From Desulfofundulus kuznetsovii DSM 6115 (GTDB lineage: Bacteria; Bacillota; Desulfotomaculia; Desulfotomaculales; Desulfovirgulaceae), in the NCBI RefSeq assembly GCF_000214705.1, contig NC_015573.1, positions 508,501 through 572,500 of the forward strand: DNA of 64,000 nucleotides. The letters are read 5' to 3'. Numbering within the stretch: position 1 is the first letter of the stretch; the number at the start of each line of letters is the position of its first letter. Shown piece after piece: positions 53,009 to 61,124 of the stretch. The notes under the pieces were generated by a model, which was given only the letters and a program-made list of their open reading frames with translations, did not search any database and was not told where the DNA came from. Both the position numbers and the translations under genes were made by a program.

Positions 53009-54306
53009 CCCAACTTTTAGCAGCCCGGGCAGGGGAAATAACGGCGGCCATGCGCCGGGTGTCTGAGAGAGAAAAAGTGCCGGTGGAGGAAATTTTAAAG
53101 AAGGTAGCTGCCGGAACGGTGGTTATTCCGGCCAATAAAAACCACGTCAGTCTTGATCCCTGCGGCATTGGAGAGGGGTTGCGGACGAAAATCAATGCCA
53201 ACCTGGGCACATCCACCGCCTTTCCCGGCATTGAGGACGAATTAACCAAGCTGGAAGCTGCTTTAAAGGCTGGAACCGATGCGGTGATGGACCTGTCCAC
53301 CGGAGGCGACCTGGACGGCTGCCGCCGGGCGATTCTTGCCAGGAGTTCCGTACCGGTGGGTACCGTGCCCATTTACCAGGCGGCTGTGGAAGCCCGGGAA
53401 AAACGGGGTGGTATTGTGAAGATGACGGCCGACGACCTTTTTGCCGTCATTGAAAAGCAGGCTGCCGATGGGGTGGACTTCATTACCGTGCACTGCGGGA
53501 TCACCCTGGAGACCATTGGGCGCCTGCAAAGGCAGGGGCGCGTTACCGATATTGTCAGCCGGGGAGGCTCCTTTCTGGCCGGGTGGATGCTACACAACGA
53601 GCGGGAGAACCCCCTTTACGAACAGTTTGACCGCTTGCTGGAAATATGCCTGCGTTACGATGTCACCTTGAGCCTGGGGGACGGCCTGCGGCCGGGATGC
53701 CTGGCCGATGCCACCGACCGGGCCCAGATCCAGGAGTTAATTGTACTGGGCGAACTGGTGGACCGGGCACGGGCGGCGGGTGTGCAGGCCATGGTGGAAG
53801 GGCCGGGGCATGTTCCCCTGGACCAGGTGGCCGCCAATGTACAGGTGCAAAAGACGTTGTGCAACGGTGCTCCTTTTTACGTCCTGGGCCCTCTGGTTAC
53901 CGACGTGGCTCCCGGCTACGATCACATTACCGCCGCCATTGGGGGAGCGCTGGCCGCCATGGCCGGGGCGGACTTCTTATGTTACGTAACCCCTTCCGAA
54001 CACCTGGGGCTGCCTACTATAGATGATGTAAAGGAAGGGGTGGTGGCGTCCCGCATTGCCGCCCACGCGGCGGACCTGGTCAAGGGTGTGCCGGGAGCCC
54101 GGGAATGGGATCTGGCTATGGCCCGGGCCCGCAAGGCCCTGGACTGGGAGGCCCAGATTAATCTGGCCATTGATCCGGAAAAAGCCCGGGCATATCGTGA
54201 GAAGCGCAATCCCGCCGGGACTAAGGCCTGCACCATGTGCGGCGACTTCTGTGCCATGGAGATTGTGGCCAGATACCTGGGCGCGGAAAGGGTGGAAGAG
54301 TGCTAA
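53005..54306 (+). CDS. thiC: Phosphomethylpyrimidine synthase ThiC
   Basis: A 433-residue radical SAM ThiC that turns aminoimidazole ribotide into HMP-P. Barrel blocks [61 protein letters not shown], and the C-terminal cluster loop CTMCGDFC (residues 409-416). This is the short clade typical of clostridia and archaea. ATG 53005 overlaps the ThiE stop. Confidence 0.95.
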   Translation: MTQLLAARAGEITAAMRRVSEREKVPVEEILKKVAAGTVVIPANKNHVSLDPCGIGEGLRTKINANLGTSTAFPGIEDELTKLEAALKAGTDAVMDLSTGGDLDGCRRAILARSSVPVGTVPIYQAAVEAREKRGGIVKMTADDLFAVIEKQAADGVDFITVHCGITLETIGRLQRQGRVTDIVSRGGSFLAGWMLHNERENPLYEQFDRLLEICLRYDVTLSLGDGLRPGCLADATDRAQIQELIVLGELVDRARAAGVQAMVEGPGHVPLDQVAANVQVQKTLCNGAPFYVLGPLVTDVAPGYDHITAAIGGALAAMAGADFLCYVTPSEHLGLPTIDDVKEGVVASRIAAHAADLVKGVPGAREWDLAMARARKALDWEAQINLAIDPEKARAYREKRNPAGTKACTMCGDFCAMEIVARYLGAERVEEC

Positions 54307-54314
54307 AGGAATGC

Positions 54315-54400
54315 AATGTCGCTCGCTTCGTACAGAGCGGCGGCCATTTTCATCCACTGTTGGTGGCGCTGAAAGCGTGATGGGTGTCTACATGGCATTA
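54315..54400. repeat. Family B repeat, inverted half-copy (copy 3)
   Basis: Reverse complement matches 11440-11522: GACACCCATCACGC..., CAGCGCCACCAACA, GGATGAAAATGGCCGCCGCT, ACGAAGCGAGCGACATTG. It lies between thiC and thiL inside the operon. Confidence 0.75.
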
Positions 54401-54416
54401 AGGGGGTGGTAGAACT

Positions 54417-55424
54417 TTGAAGCTCGGCGATCTGGGCGAGTTTGGCCTCATAGACCGTTTGTCCCGGGATTTGATCAACCGGCCGGGTGAGGTGGTGCAG
54501 GGCATAGGGGATGACGCAGCGGTTTTAAACCTGGAAGGCCCCTGGTGGCTGCTGTTCACCACCGACATGCTGGTGGAAGGGGTCCACTTTTCGCTGGATT
54601 ATGCCACCCCCGCCCAGGTAGGCATCAAGACTGTGGCGGTTAATGTGAGCGATATTGCGGCCATGGGTGGTTGGCCCACCCATGGCGTGATCTCCCTGGG
54701 CCTGCCCGCCCGCCTCTCCGTGGAGGAGGTGGAGGAACTTTACCAGGGGATCAGGCAGGCAGCGGGGGAATATAACCTCAACATCGTGGGCGGGGATACA
54801 GTGTTAAGTCCGGAGCGGCTGGTGATCAACGTGGCCCTGCTGGGGTTCGTGGAAAAAGGCCGGGCGGTCTACCGCAGCGGGGCCAGGGTGGGGGATTTGA
54901 TCTACGTCACCGGCGGTCTGGGCAAATCCGCAGCCGGGCTGTACCTGTGCCGGCATCCGGATTTAACTATTGACCCCGGGATGGCAGCTTTCCTAAAGCG
55001 GGCTCACCTGGAGCCCCGGGCGAGATTGCGGGCCGGGCGGATTCTGTCCCGTGCCGGGGTTACGGCCATGGATGACGTCAGCGATGGCCTGGCCGCCGAA
55101 CTGCGGGAAATCTGCCGGGCCAGCGGTGTGGGTTGCCGGGTGCGGGCGGAGGGTATTCCCGTGGATTTCCGGGTGAGAAGGGTGGCCGCCCTGGCCAATC
55201 ACGATCCCCTGGATTGGGCCTTTTCCGGGGGGGAGGATTTTGAGCTTGTCTTTACCGTTCCACCGGATTTAGCCCGGGGTGTGGAGGAAAAGCTTGCGGC
55301 GGCCGGCGAAGAATGCCGGTGCATTGGTGAGGTCGTCCCGGCGGAAAAGGGAATGGTCTTGGAACTGGCCGGCGGCCGCTGTGTCCCCCTGGAGGCCCGC
55401 GGCTACGATCACTTTGCCCCTTAG
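54417..55424 (+). CDS. thiL: Thiamine-monophosphate kinase ThiL
   Basis: A 335-residue ThiL of the PurM/ThiL fold: GDDAAVL, FTTDMLVEGVHF, VNVSDIAAMGGWPTHGVISL, VGGDTVLSP, MDDVSDGLAAELREI and FSGGEDFELVF. It makes thiamine diphosphate from thiamine phosphate. TTG 54417 has GGGGGTGG before it. Last gene of the thi operon; a family A repeat follows. Confidence 0.95.
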   Translation: MKLGDLGEFGLIDRLSRDLINRPGEVVQGIGDDAAVLNLEGPWWLLFTTDMLVEGVHFSLDYATPAQVGIKTVAVNVSDIAAMGGWPTHGVISLGLPARLSVEEVEELYQGIRQAAGEYNLNIVGGDTVLSPERLVINVALLGFVEKGRAVYRSGARVGDLIYVTGGLGKSAAGLYLCRHPDLTIDPGMAAFLKRAHLEPRARLRAGRILSRAGVTAMDDVSDGLAAELREICRASGVGCRVRAEGIPVDFRVRRVAALANHDPLDWAFSGGEDFELVFTVPPDLARGVEEKLAAAGEECRCIGEVVPAEKGMVLELAGGRCVPLEARGYDHFAP

Positions 55425-55443
55425 GCTAATAATCCAAAGTGAT

Positions 55444-55790
55444 GGTTTTACTGAATATTTATCCCAGGACAGGTTCGCAATAAATGTTTAGTCAGCCGCT
55501 TTAGGCACGGCGTTGTCCCGCTCACTCATGTGCTCCGCGCCGACAGCACCACGGTTCGCTTCGGGCCGGCTCTGGCTCTCTGCGGATTGCCCGTTACTAG
55601 TTTTGCTTCGTTGTAAGCTTTGACACCAATGTATCTCAAACTTTTTTCGGTTAGTTAATCGTGCGTCCTCGAGAGCCGAGCCGGCAGCCTCGCTTCACCG
55701 GGTGCTGTTACCGGCGCTCCGCAAAATCGTTCGCTCTGGACAACGCCGTGCCTTTCTAGTTATCGCGGTTTAACTGAATATTTGCGCTCA
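55444..55790. repeat. Long imperfect inverted repeat, family A copy 2
   Basis: Core 55505-55752 pairs GGCACGGCGTTGTCC with GGACAACGCCGTGCC. The conserved inner blocks CGGGCCGGCTCTGGCTCTCT and CTCGAGAGCCGAGCCGGCAG and CACCGGGTGCTGTTACCGGC are shared with copy 1. The outer end motif ACTGAATATT appears on both sides, here in direct orientation. Confidence 0.85.
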
Positions 55791-55875
55791 TAAAGAGTTT
55801 TGTCCCGGCCCGCCCATCGGTTATAATACTGGCAGGCTTCTTTTTTGCGTGGTAGAATACGAATCAGGTGGTCTC

Positions 55876-56358
55876 ATGGCTTTGGTATGGCGAACCCGTT
55901 CCGCCGGGGAAACTGAAGAATTTGGCCGCCTTTTGGCCTCCGTCTTACTTCCGGGGGATGTCCTGTGCCTGCACGGTGATCTGGGTGCAGGGAAGACGGT
56001 ACTGGCCCGGGGTATCGCCCGTGGCCTGGGGATCACGGGGCCGGTGACCAGCCCCACTTTTACTTTAATTAACGAATACTCCGGCCGGTTGCCCCTTTAC
56101 CATATGGATGCCTACCGTTTGGACGGGCCCGGGGACATGGCCGACCTGGGCTATGAAGAATACTTCTATGGTGATGGAGTGACCCTGGTGGAGTGGGCGG
56201 GGCGGATCGAAGAAGTTTTGCCTTCCAAACGGCTGGACATTTACCTCAAGGGATTCCCCGGGGAACCGGAATTACGGGAAATTCTTTTCATTCCCCGGGG
56301 AAAGCGTTATGAAGAACTGGTGAAGGAGCTGAGCGCCCTTGTTTGTGCTGGGCATTGA
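55876..56358 (+). CDS. tsaE: tRNA threonylcarbamoyladenosine biosynthesis ATPase TsaE
   Basis: A 160-residue TsaE: GDVLCLHGDLGAGKTVLARGIARGL (Walker A), TSPTFTLINEYSG, LYHMDAYRLDGPGDMADLGYEEYF, VEWAGRIEEVLP. Works with TsaB and TsaD to add t6A37 to ANN-decoding tRNAs. ATG 55876 has AGGTGG 5 bases before. Overlaps tsaB by 20 bases. Confidence 0.95.
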   Translation: MALVWRTRSAGETEEFGRLLASVLLPGDVLCLHGDLGAGKTVLARGIARGLGITGPVTSPTFTLINEYSGRLPLYHMDAYRLDGPGDMADLGYEEYFYGDGVTLVEWAGRIEEVLPSKRLDIYLKGFPGEPELREILFIPRGKRYEELVKELSALVCAGH

Positions 56359-57043
56359 GGCCGCCACCCCGGTGGCTGCAGTGGCGGTGGTCCACGGGGA
56401 AAGGGTGCTGGCCGAGCGGATGGTTAATAACCAGCGCACCCACTCGGTGAACCTCCTGCCCATGATCAAAGCGGTACTGGAAGATGCCCGGGTTACCCGT
56501 AAGGATCTGGGGGGCATCGCCGTTTCCTCGGGCCCCGGTTCCTTTACCGGCCTGCGCATAGGCATGGCCACGGCCAAAACCCTGGCCCAGGTCTGGGGAT
56601 TGCCCATTGTGGGCATCAGCACCCTGGATGCCCTGGCGTACCCTTTAACAGGCCAGAGGGGGTTAATTTGCCCCATTCTTAACGCCCGGAAAGACGAGGT
56701 CTATGCGGCGGTATATCGAACGGTCGAGGGGAAACTGGAACGCCTGGAAGGTCCCATGGCGGTCCGGCCTGAGGAACTTGTTCGACGCTTTGAACCCCTG
56801 GAGCTTCCCGTTACCGTGCTGGGCGACGGGGTTCCCATTTATGGCGAATTCTTTAAAAAACAACTAGGTAGCCGGGTTTTTCTGGCCCCGGGCAGTGCCA
56901 TGTGGCCCCGGGGTGCCCCGGTGGCCGAGCTGGGTTACCGGCTGCTGATGGCCGGGGAAGGTAGGGATCCCCTGGAGCTACTGCCCAACTACATCCGGTT
57001 ATCCGAAGCTGAAATGAAATGGCTTCAAAAACAAAAAGGGTAA
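56339..57043 (+). CDS. tsaB: tRNA threonylcarbamoyladenosine biosynthesis protein TsaB
   Basis: A 234-residue ASKHA-fold protein: VLGIEAATPVAAVAVVHGER, HSVNLLPMIKAVLEDA, GPGSFTGLRIGMATAKTLAQ, ILNARKDEVYAAVYR. It forms the TsaBDE complex. TTG 56339 is preceded by GGAG. Followed 8 bases later by rimI; the order tsaE-tsaB-rimI is the usual one. Confidence 0.95.
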   Translation: MFVLGIEAATPVAAVAVVHGERVLAERMVNNQRTHSVNLLPMIKAVLEDARVTRKDLGGIAVSSGPGSFTGLRIGMATAKTLAQVWGLPIVGISTLDALAYPLTGQRGLICPILNARKDEVYAAVYRTVEGKLERLEGPMAVRPEELVRRFEPLELPVTVLGDGVPIYGEFFKKQLGSRVFLAPGSAMWPRGAPVAELGYRLLMAGEGRDPLELLPNYIRLSEAEMKWLQKQKG

Positions 57044-57051
57044 GCCGGTGT

Positions 57052-57528
57052 ATGCCTATGGAACTGACTTTTGTCGAAATGTCCTGCGATCATCTGGATG
57101 AGGTACTGGCCATTGAGCAGGTCTCTTTTACCACTCCGTGGTCCCGCCATGCCTTTACATATGAATTGTTGCAAAACGAGTTTGCCGTATACATCGTCGT
57201 TCTGGCGGGTCAAAAGGTGGTCGGCTATGCCGGGATGTGGCTGGTTCTGGATGAGGCCCACGTGACCAATGTGGCCGTGCATCCCCAGTATCGCCGGCGG
57301 CATATAGGGCGGAAACTGATGCAGGAACTCATGCGCCGGGCGGTCACGCTGGGAGCCAGCCGGATGACCCTTGAGGTGCGCACCTCCAACCACGTGGCCC
57401 GGCACCTTTATGCATCCCTGGGTTTCGTGGAGCGGGGCCGGCGCCGGGGATACTACACCGACACCAACGAGGACGCCGTGATCATGTGGAAGGACCCTCT
57501 TGGTGGTTTCACAGGAGGTGAGTACTAG
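57052..57528 (+). CDS. rimI: Ribosomal protein S18-alanine N-acetyltransferase RimI
   Basis: A 158-residue GNAT: SFTTPWSRHAF, the acetyl-CoA loop VAVHPQYRRRHIGRKLMQEL (R/Q-x-x-G/R-x-G pattern), LEVRTSNHVARHLYASLGFVERGRRRGYY. It acetylates protein N-termini. ATG 57052 chosen; ATG 57058 is possible. Confidence 0.9.
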   Translation: MPMELTFVEMSCDHLDEVLAIEQVSFTTPWSRHAFTYELLQNEFAVYIVVLAGQKVVGYAGMWLVLDEAHVTNVAVHPQYRRRHIGRKLMQELMRRAVTLGASRMTLEVRTSNHVARHLYASLGFVERGRRRGYYTDTNEDAVIMWKDPLGGFTGGEY

Positions 57529-57675
57529 ATGAACCGTAACGTGCGCTTGCTGATTCGCCTGGCCGGCCTCGGGGTGGCCATGGTGGGGTTGCTGGCCAAT
57601 TTGCCTGCGGGCTGGACCATTGGGCTGGTGGGTGTCGGTCTGGCCACTTTTTTACTGGCCGGGGGTGGAGGGTGA
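57529..57675 (+). CDS. Small 48-residue membrane protein
   Basis: MNRNVRLLIRLAGLGVAMVG..., two hydrophobic stretches separated by LPAGWT, ending LAGGGG. It starts at the base after the rimI stop behind AGGAGGTGAG, so it is cotranscribed and likely real. Function unknown. Confidence 0.65.
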   Translation: MNRNVRLLIRLAGLGVAMVGLLANLPAGWTIGLVGVGLATFLLAGGGG

Positions 57676-57811
57676 AGTTGCTAACAGTAGCGGGTTGGTA
57701 ACCCGTTTCCGGAACCACGCTTTATAAGATTGTGCAAAAAGAAATATATTCCCACAGTTTCCTGGGATATGTTATTAACGGATTTTCTTTTCGCCTCTGG
57801 AGGTTGGTTGC

Positions 57812-58732
57812 ATGCGCATATTTAATGACGTGACGGAATTGATTGGTTCCACGCCCCTGGTTCGTTTACGAAAGATGGCTTTCGGTCTACCTGCCGTTGT
57901 TTTGGCCAAGCTGGAGTACTTTAATCCCGGCGGAAGCGTTAAAGATCGAATAGCCTACAACATGATCCGTGAGGCGGAGGAAAAAGGGTTGATAACTAAG
58001 GACACCCTGATCATCGAGCCTACCAGCGGAAATACCGGCATTGGCCTGGCCATGGTTTGCGCGGCCCGGGGTTACCGGCTGGTGCTGACCATGCCTGAAA
58101 CCATGAGTGTGGAGCGGCGCAGGCTTCTCAGCGCCTACGGGGCCGAAGTGGTCCTTACCCCCGGTAACGAGGGCATGGCCGGGGCCGTACGCAAAGCCCG
58201 GGAACTGGCGGCCTCCCACCCCAATGCCTTTATGCCGCAACAATTTGCCAACCCGGCCAACCCGGCCGCCCACCGGGCCGCCACTGCCAAAGAAATCTGG
58301 CGGGATACCGGAGGGGAAGTGGATTTCTTTGTGGCCGGCGTTGGTACCGGGGGGACCATTACCGGGGTGGTCTCTGTTTTGAAAGCCCGCCGTCCCTCCC
58401 TGAGGGCGGTGGCGGTGGAACCGGCCGCCTCACCGGTGCTTTCCGGCGGGCAGCCCGGCCCGCACAAAATTCAGGGCATCGGCGCGGGTTTTGTACCAGA
58501 AGTGATTGATATGTCTTTGCTGGACGAGATTATAAAGGTGACCGATGAAGATGCGCTGAACACCGCCCGTCGCCTGGCCCGGGAAGAGGGCCTGCTGGTG
58601 GGTATTTCTTCGGGAGCGGCTGTCTGGGCGGCTTTACAGGTGGCCGGCCGGCCGGAAAACCGGGGCAAGACCGTGGTGGTTCTGCTCCCGGATACCGGGG
58701 AGCGTTACCTGTCCACGGAGTTGTTTGGTTGA
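57812..58732 (+). CDS. cysK: Cysteine synthase (O-acetylserine sulfhydrylase)
   Basis: A 306-residue PLP fold-type II enzyme with the PLP lysine in NPGGSVKDR (Lys44), [21 protein letters not shown] and [12 protein letters not shown]. Typical CysK motifs. It makes cysteine from O-acetylserine and sulfide. ATG 57812 follows GGAGG. No T-box or S-box was seen upstream. Confidence 0.93.
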   Translation: MRIFNDVTELIGSTPLVRLRKMAFGLPAVVLAKLEYFNPGGSVKDRIAYNMIREAEEKGLITKDTLIIEPTSGNTGIGLAMVCAARGYRLVLTMPETMSVERRRLLSAYGAEVVLTPGNEGMAGAVRKARELAASHPNAFMPQQFANPANPAAHRAATAKEIWRDTGGEVDFFVAGVGTGGTITGVVSVLKARRPSLRAVAVEPAASPVLSGGQPGPHKIQGIGAGFVPEVIDMSLLDEIIKVTDEDALNTARRLAREEGLLVGISSGAAVWAALQVAGRPENRGKTVVVLLPDTGERYLSTELFG

Positions 58733-58757
58733 CAAAGAGCACACAGGGGAGATGAAC

Positions 58758-59690
58758 ATGCCTACAAAGGCGTCTTGCCCGCTGCAACACAGTTCAGATT
58801 TGTTAACCGCCGGTCTGGAGCGTCCCTTTGTCAATCCCTACCTGGCCATCCTGGTAGGGGTGGTGGGAGCTGCCTTTTCTTCCATCTTTACCAAGCTGGC
58901 CATGGCTCCACCCCTGGTCATAGCTTTCTACCGGTTGGGGTTTACCGTGCTCATGATTGCTCCCATTGCCCTGACCAGGGGAAGGGAAGAACTGCGCTCC
59001 ATGGGCGGGCGGGATGTAATGCTGGCCTGCCTTTCCGGCGTTCTGCTGGCATTGCATTTCACCGCCTGGATTACTTCCCTCGAGTACACATCCATCGCCA
59101 GTTCCACAGTGCTGGTTACCATGCAACCCCTGTTTGTGGTTTTGGGGGGCTACCTGATTTTTAAAGAAAAAATCGCCCGCACGGGGCTTGTGGGAGCTGC
59201 CCTCGCTTTAACCGGGAGCACGGTTGTAGGTGTGAGCGATTTTCAAATCGGTGGGCAGGCTTTTTGGGGAGACATCCTGGCTTTTGCCGGGGCTATTTTT
59301 ATTGCCGGTTATGTTTTAATCGGGCGCGGTTTGCGGCACCGCCTGTCATTATTCCCGTACATTTTTGTTGTTTACGGGGCCAGTACCGTAACTTTGTTCC
59401 TCGGCGCGCTGCTTACGGGTATGTCCTTTTTCACTTACCCTCCCTTGACATGGCTGTGGTTTTTCCTCCTGGCCCTGGTGCCCACCATTTTCGGCCATAC
59501 CATTTTTAACTGGGCCCTGCGTTATGTCAAGGCTGCCGTGGTCTCGGTGAGCATACTGGGTGAGCCGGTGGGGGCAACCATTCTGGCTTATATCATTTTT
59601 CAACAGGTACCTTCCACCTTACAGCTTATAGGCGGGGTGGTTATCATTGCAGGACTCACGATTTTTATCCGGGCGGCAGCCCAGAAGTAG
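58758..59690 (+). CDS. EamA/DMT-family transporter
   Basis: A 310-residue membrane protein with ten predicted helices in two EamA repeats: ILVGVVGAAFSSIFTKLAMA ... and FVVYGASTVTLFLGALL ... GEPVGATILAYIIFQQVPS. Probably an exporter of metabolites, perhaps cysteine or its products given the neighbour. ATG 58758 has AGGGGAG before it; ATG 58752 is possible. Confidence 0.85.
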   Translation: MPTKASCPLQHSSDLLTAGLERPFVNPYLAILVGVVGAAFSSIFTKLAMAPPLVIAFYRLGFTVLMIAPIALTRGREELRSMGGRDVMLACLSGVLLALHFTAWITSLEYTSIASSTVLVTMQPLFVVLGGYLIFKEKIARTGLVGAALALTGSTVVGVSDFQIGGQAFWGDILAFAGAIFIAGYVLIGRGLRHRLSLFPYIFVVYGASTVTLFLGALLTGMSFFTYPPLTWLWFFLLALVPTIFGHTIFNWALRYVKAAVVSVSILGEPVGATILAYIIFQQVPSTLQLIGGVVIIAGLTIFIRAAAQK

Positions 59691-59717
59691 TTAATTCTTT
59701 TCTGTGAGGGACGTTTC

Positions 59718-60305
59718 GTGAGTAATTTACATCTGTTATCCACTAAAGCGGGTTGGGTTGGTACTGTATGGAGTCAGCAAGGGCTTTTGGTGCTTACATT
59801 TCCCCGGCCCAGTCAAGAGGAAGCCCTGACTGCCCTGTTGGATGAATCAGTGCCTGCAGAAATTGATGGGACCGGCGAGCCTCCGCTAAAAAGGTGGCCT
59901 CCGCTCCTGGAAGAAAAGTTGGATCAATATTTCCAGGGCCGGCCGGTTTCCTTTACGGATATTCCCGTGGATCTTTCCTGGTGCACCCCCTTTGTGGCCC
60001 GGGTGCTGGGTTTCGTACGGCACATCGGGTACGGTGAATTATGGTCGTACCAGCAGGTGGCGGCAGCCGTCGGGAATCCCCGGGCCGCCCGGGCCGTGGG
60101 CGGGGCTTTGGGAGCCAACCGGGTTCCACTGGTCATCCCCTGCCACCGGGTAATCCGCCAGGATGGATCACCCGGCGGTTTTGGCGGCGGTTTGCCCTTA
60201 AAACTGCAGCTGTTGCAGCTCGAAGGCGTACGACCCGGTCCCACCGGGCGATACCAATTGACAAATGACTCTGTTTGCGTTAATATAAGTAAGGCACGGG
60301 GTTAG
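59718..60305 (+). CDS. ogt: Methylated-DNA-protein-cysteine methyltransferase
   Basis: A 195-residue Ogt/Ada-C type protein with the acceptor Cys142 in VIPCHRVI, GELWSYQQVA and VGGALGANRVP. The N-terminal domain is poorly conserved. It takes the methyl group from O6-methylguanine. GTG 59718 is the start. The tRNA-Thr follows 22 bases later. Confidence 0.92.
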   Translation: MSNLHLLSTKAGWVGTVWSQQGLLVLTFPRPSQEEALTALLDESVPAEIDGTGEPPLKRWPPLLEEKLDQYFQGRPVSFTDIPVDLSWCTPFVARVLGFVRHIGYGELWSYQQVAAAVGNPRAARAVGGALGANRVPLVIPCHRVIRQDGSPGGFGGGLPLKLQLLQLEGVRPGPTGRYQLTNDSVCVNISKARG

Positions 60306-60327
60306 TCGAATGAGACAACAGAAAGGT

Positions 60328-60402
60328 GCTGGTGTGGCTCAGGGGTAGAGCAGCGCACTCGTAATGCGCAGGTCGTCGGTTCGAATCCGACCACCAGCTC
60401 CA
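60328..60402 (+). tRNA. tRNA-Thr (CGT anticodon)
   Basis: Acceptor GCTGGTG/CACCAGC, D-arm GGCTCAGGGGTAGAGC, anticodon stem GCGCA/TGCGC with loop CTCGTAA giving anticodon CGT, T-arm GTCGGTTCGAATCCGAC, encoded CCA. Confidence 0.95.
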
Positions 60403-60408
60403 GAAAAG

Positions 60409-60441
60409 CTGGACGCCGCAAGGGTTTGCGGCGTTTATTGT
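60409..60441 (+). terminator. Rho-independent terminator of tRNA-Thr
   Basis: ACGCCGCAA/TTTGCGGCGT stem followed by TTATTGTTT. Confidence 0.9.
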
Positions 60442-60835
60442 TTCTGGCGAAACCGGCAAAATTAGCGAAATAGGGGGTAATTTGGGTATAGTTCACTTTG
60501 AAATGACTGGGGGTCCTGGTGTGGTAAAAGTGGTAAAACTTGACATTAAGTAGAATCGTATCGTTTTATATTGTCTTGCTTCTTTAGGAAAGGAAAATAA
60601 AAATTGATATCGAATATTGACTTCTGAGTGCAGGTATTTTGTTTGCGGACGTGGCTTTGGTACCGGTGGCTATGAATTTTATCTATCATCTTATTTCCAT
60701 CTTATTTCCCATACCTGACAGATCTTCAGGGGCTGAATTTTTCGCTGGTCGAAAATTTTCTGTGTTCTGGCGGTGTTGAATCAGCCTTTTAAGTGTTAAA
60801 TTAAAATTAAAAACTTTAATTGTCTTTATTGTGTT
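60442..60835. other. Intergenic region before the c-di-GMP riboswitch
   Basis: About 390 bases, AT-rich. Contains TTGACATT near 60540 but no clear -10. It must hold the promoter of the riboswitch-controlled operon. Confidence 0.4.
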
Positions 60836-60913
60836 AAAGGCAAACCACTCGAAAGGGTGGGGCGCAAAGCCATGGGTCTGCAGCCCTAAAGGGTATGACT
60901 GCCAGGCTGCCGC
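60836..60913 (+). promoter_or_regulatory. c-di-GMP-I riboswitch (GEMM)
   Basis: AAAGGCAAACCACTCGAAAG, GGTGGGGCGCAAAGCCATGG, GTCTGCAGCCCTAAAGGGTA, TGACTGCCAGGCTGCCG: both GEMM stems and the conserved GGCAAACC and GCAAAGCC blocks. Downstream, CGGCAGCCTGGTCAGGCTGC (near 60957) can pair with the end of the aptamer region, giving a switch. It precedes the partner-switching operon. Confidence 0.92.
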
Positions 60914-61124
60914 GATAAAGGTATTGATTGTTTTCTTTTTAATGATGTTTTGTTGCGGCAGCCTGGTCAGGCTGCCGTTCCTGCTTATAAAAGTATGTCT
61001 ACCCATTTGGGGTATAGAGGTCGACTCTAACAGAGCCAATGGCTGGGACGTTTGCTGGCAGTATTGTGGCAATTGAAAGGGCATGGGGCCGGGAGGGGCT
61101 GAAAGGCAGAAGGGTGGTGAAAAA

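Noticed and set aside
60302-60496. Minus-strand frame with LVVGFEPTTCALRVR
   Set aside because: Antisense of tRNA-Thr; a classical spurious protein.
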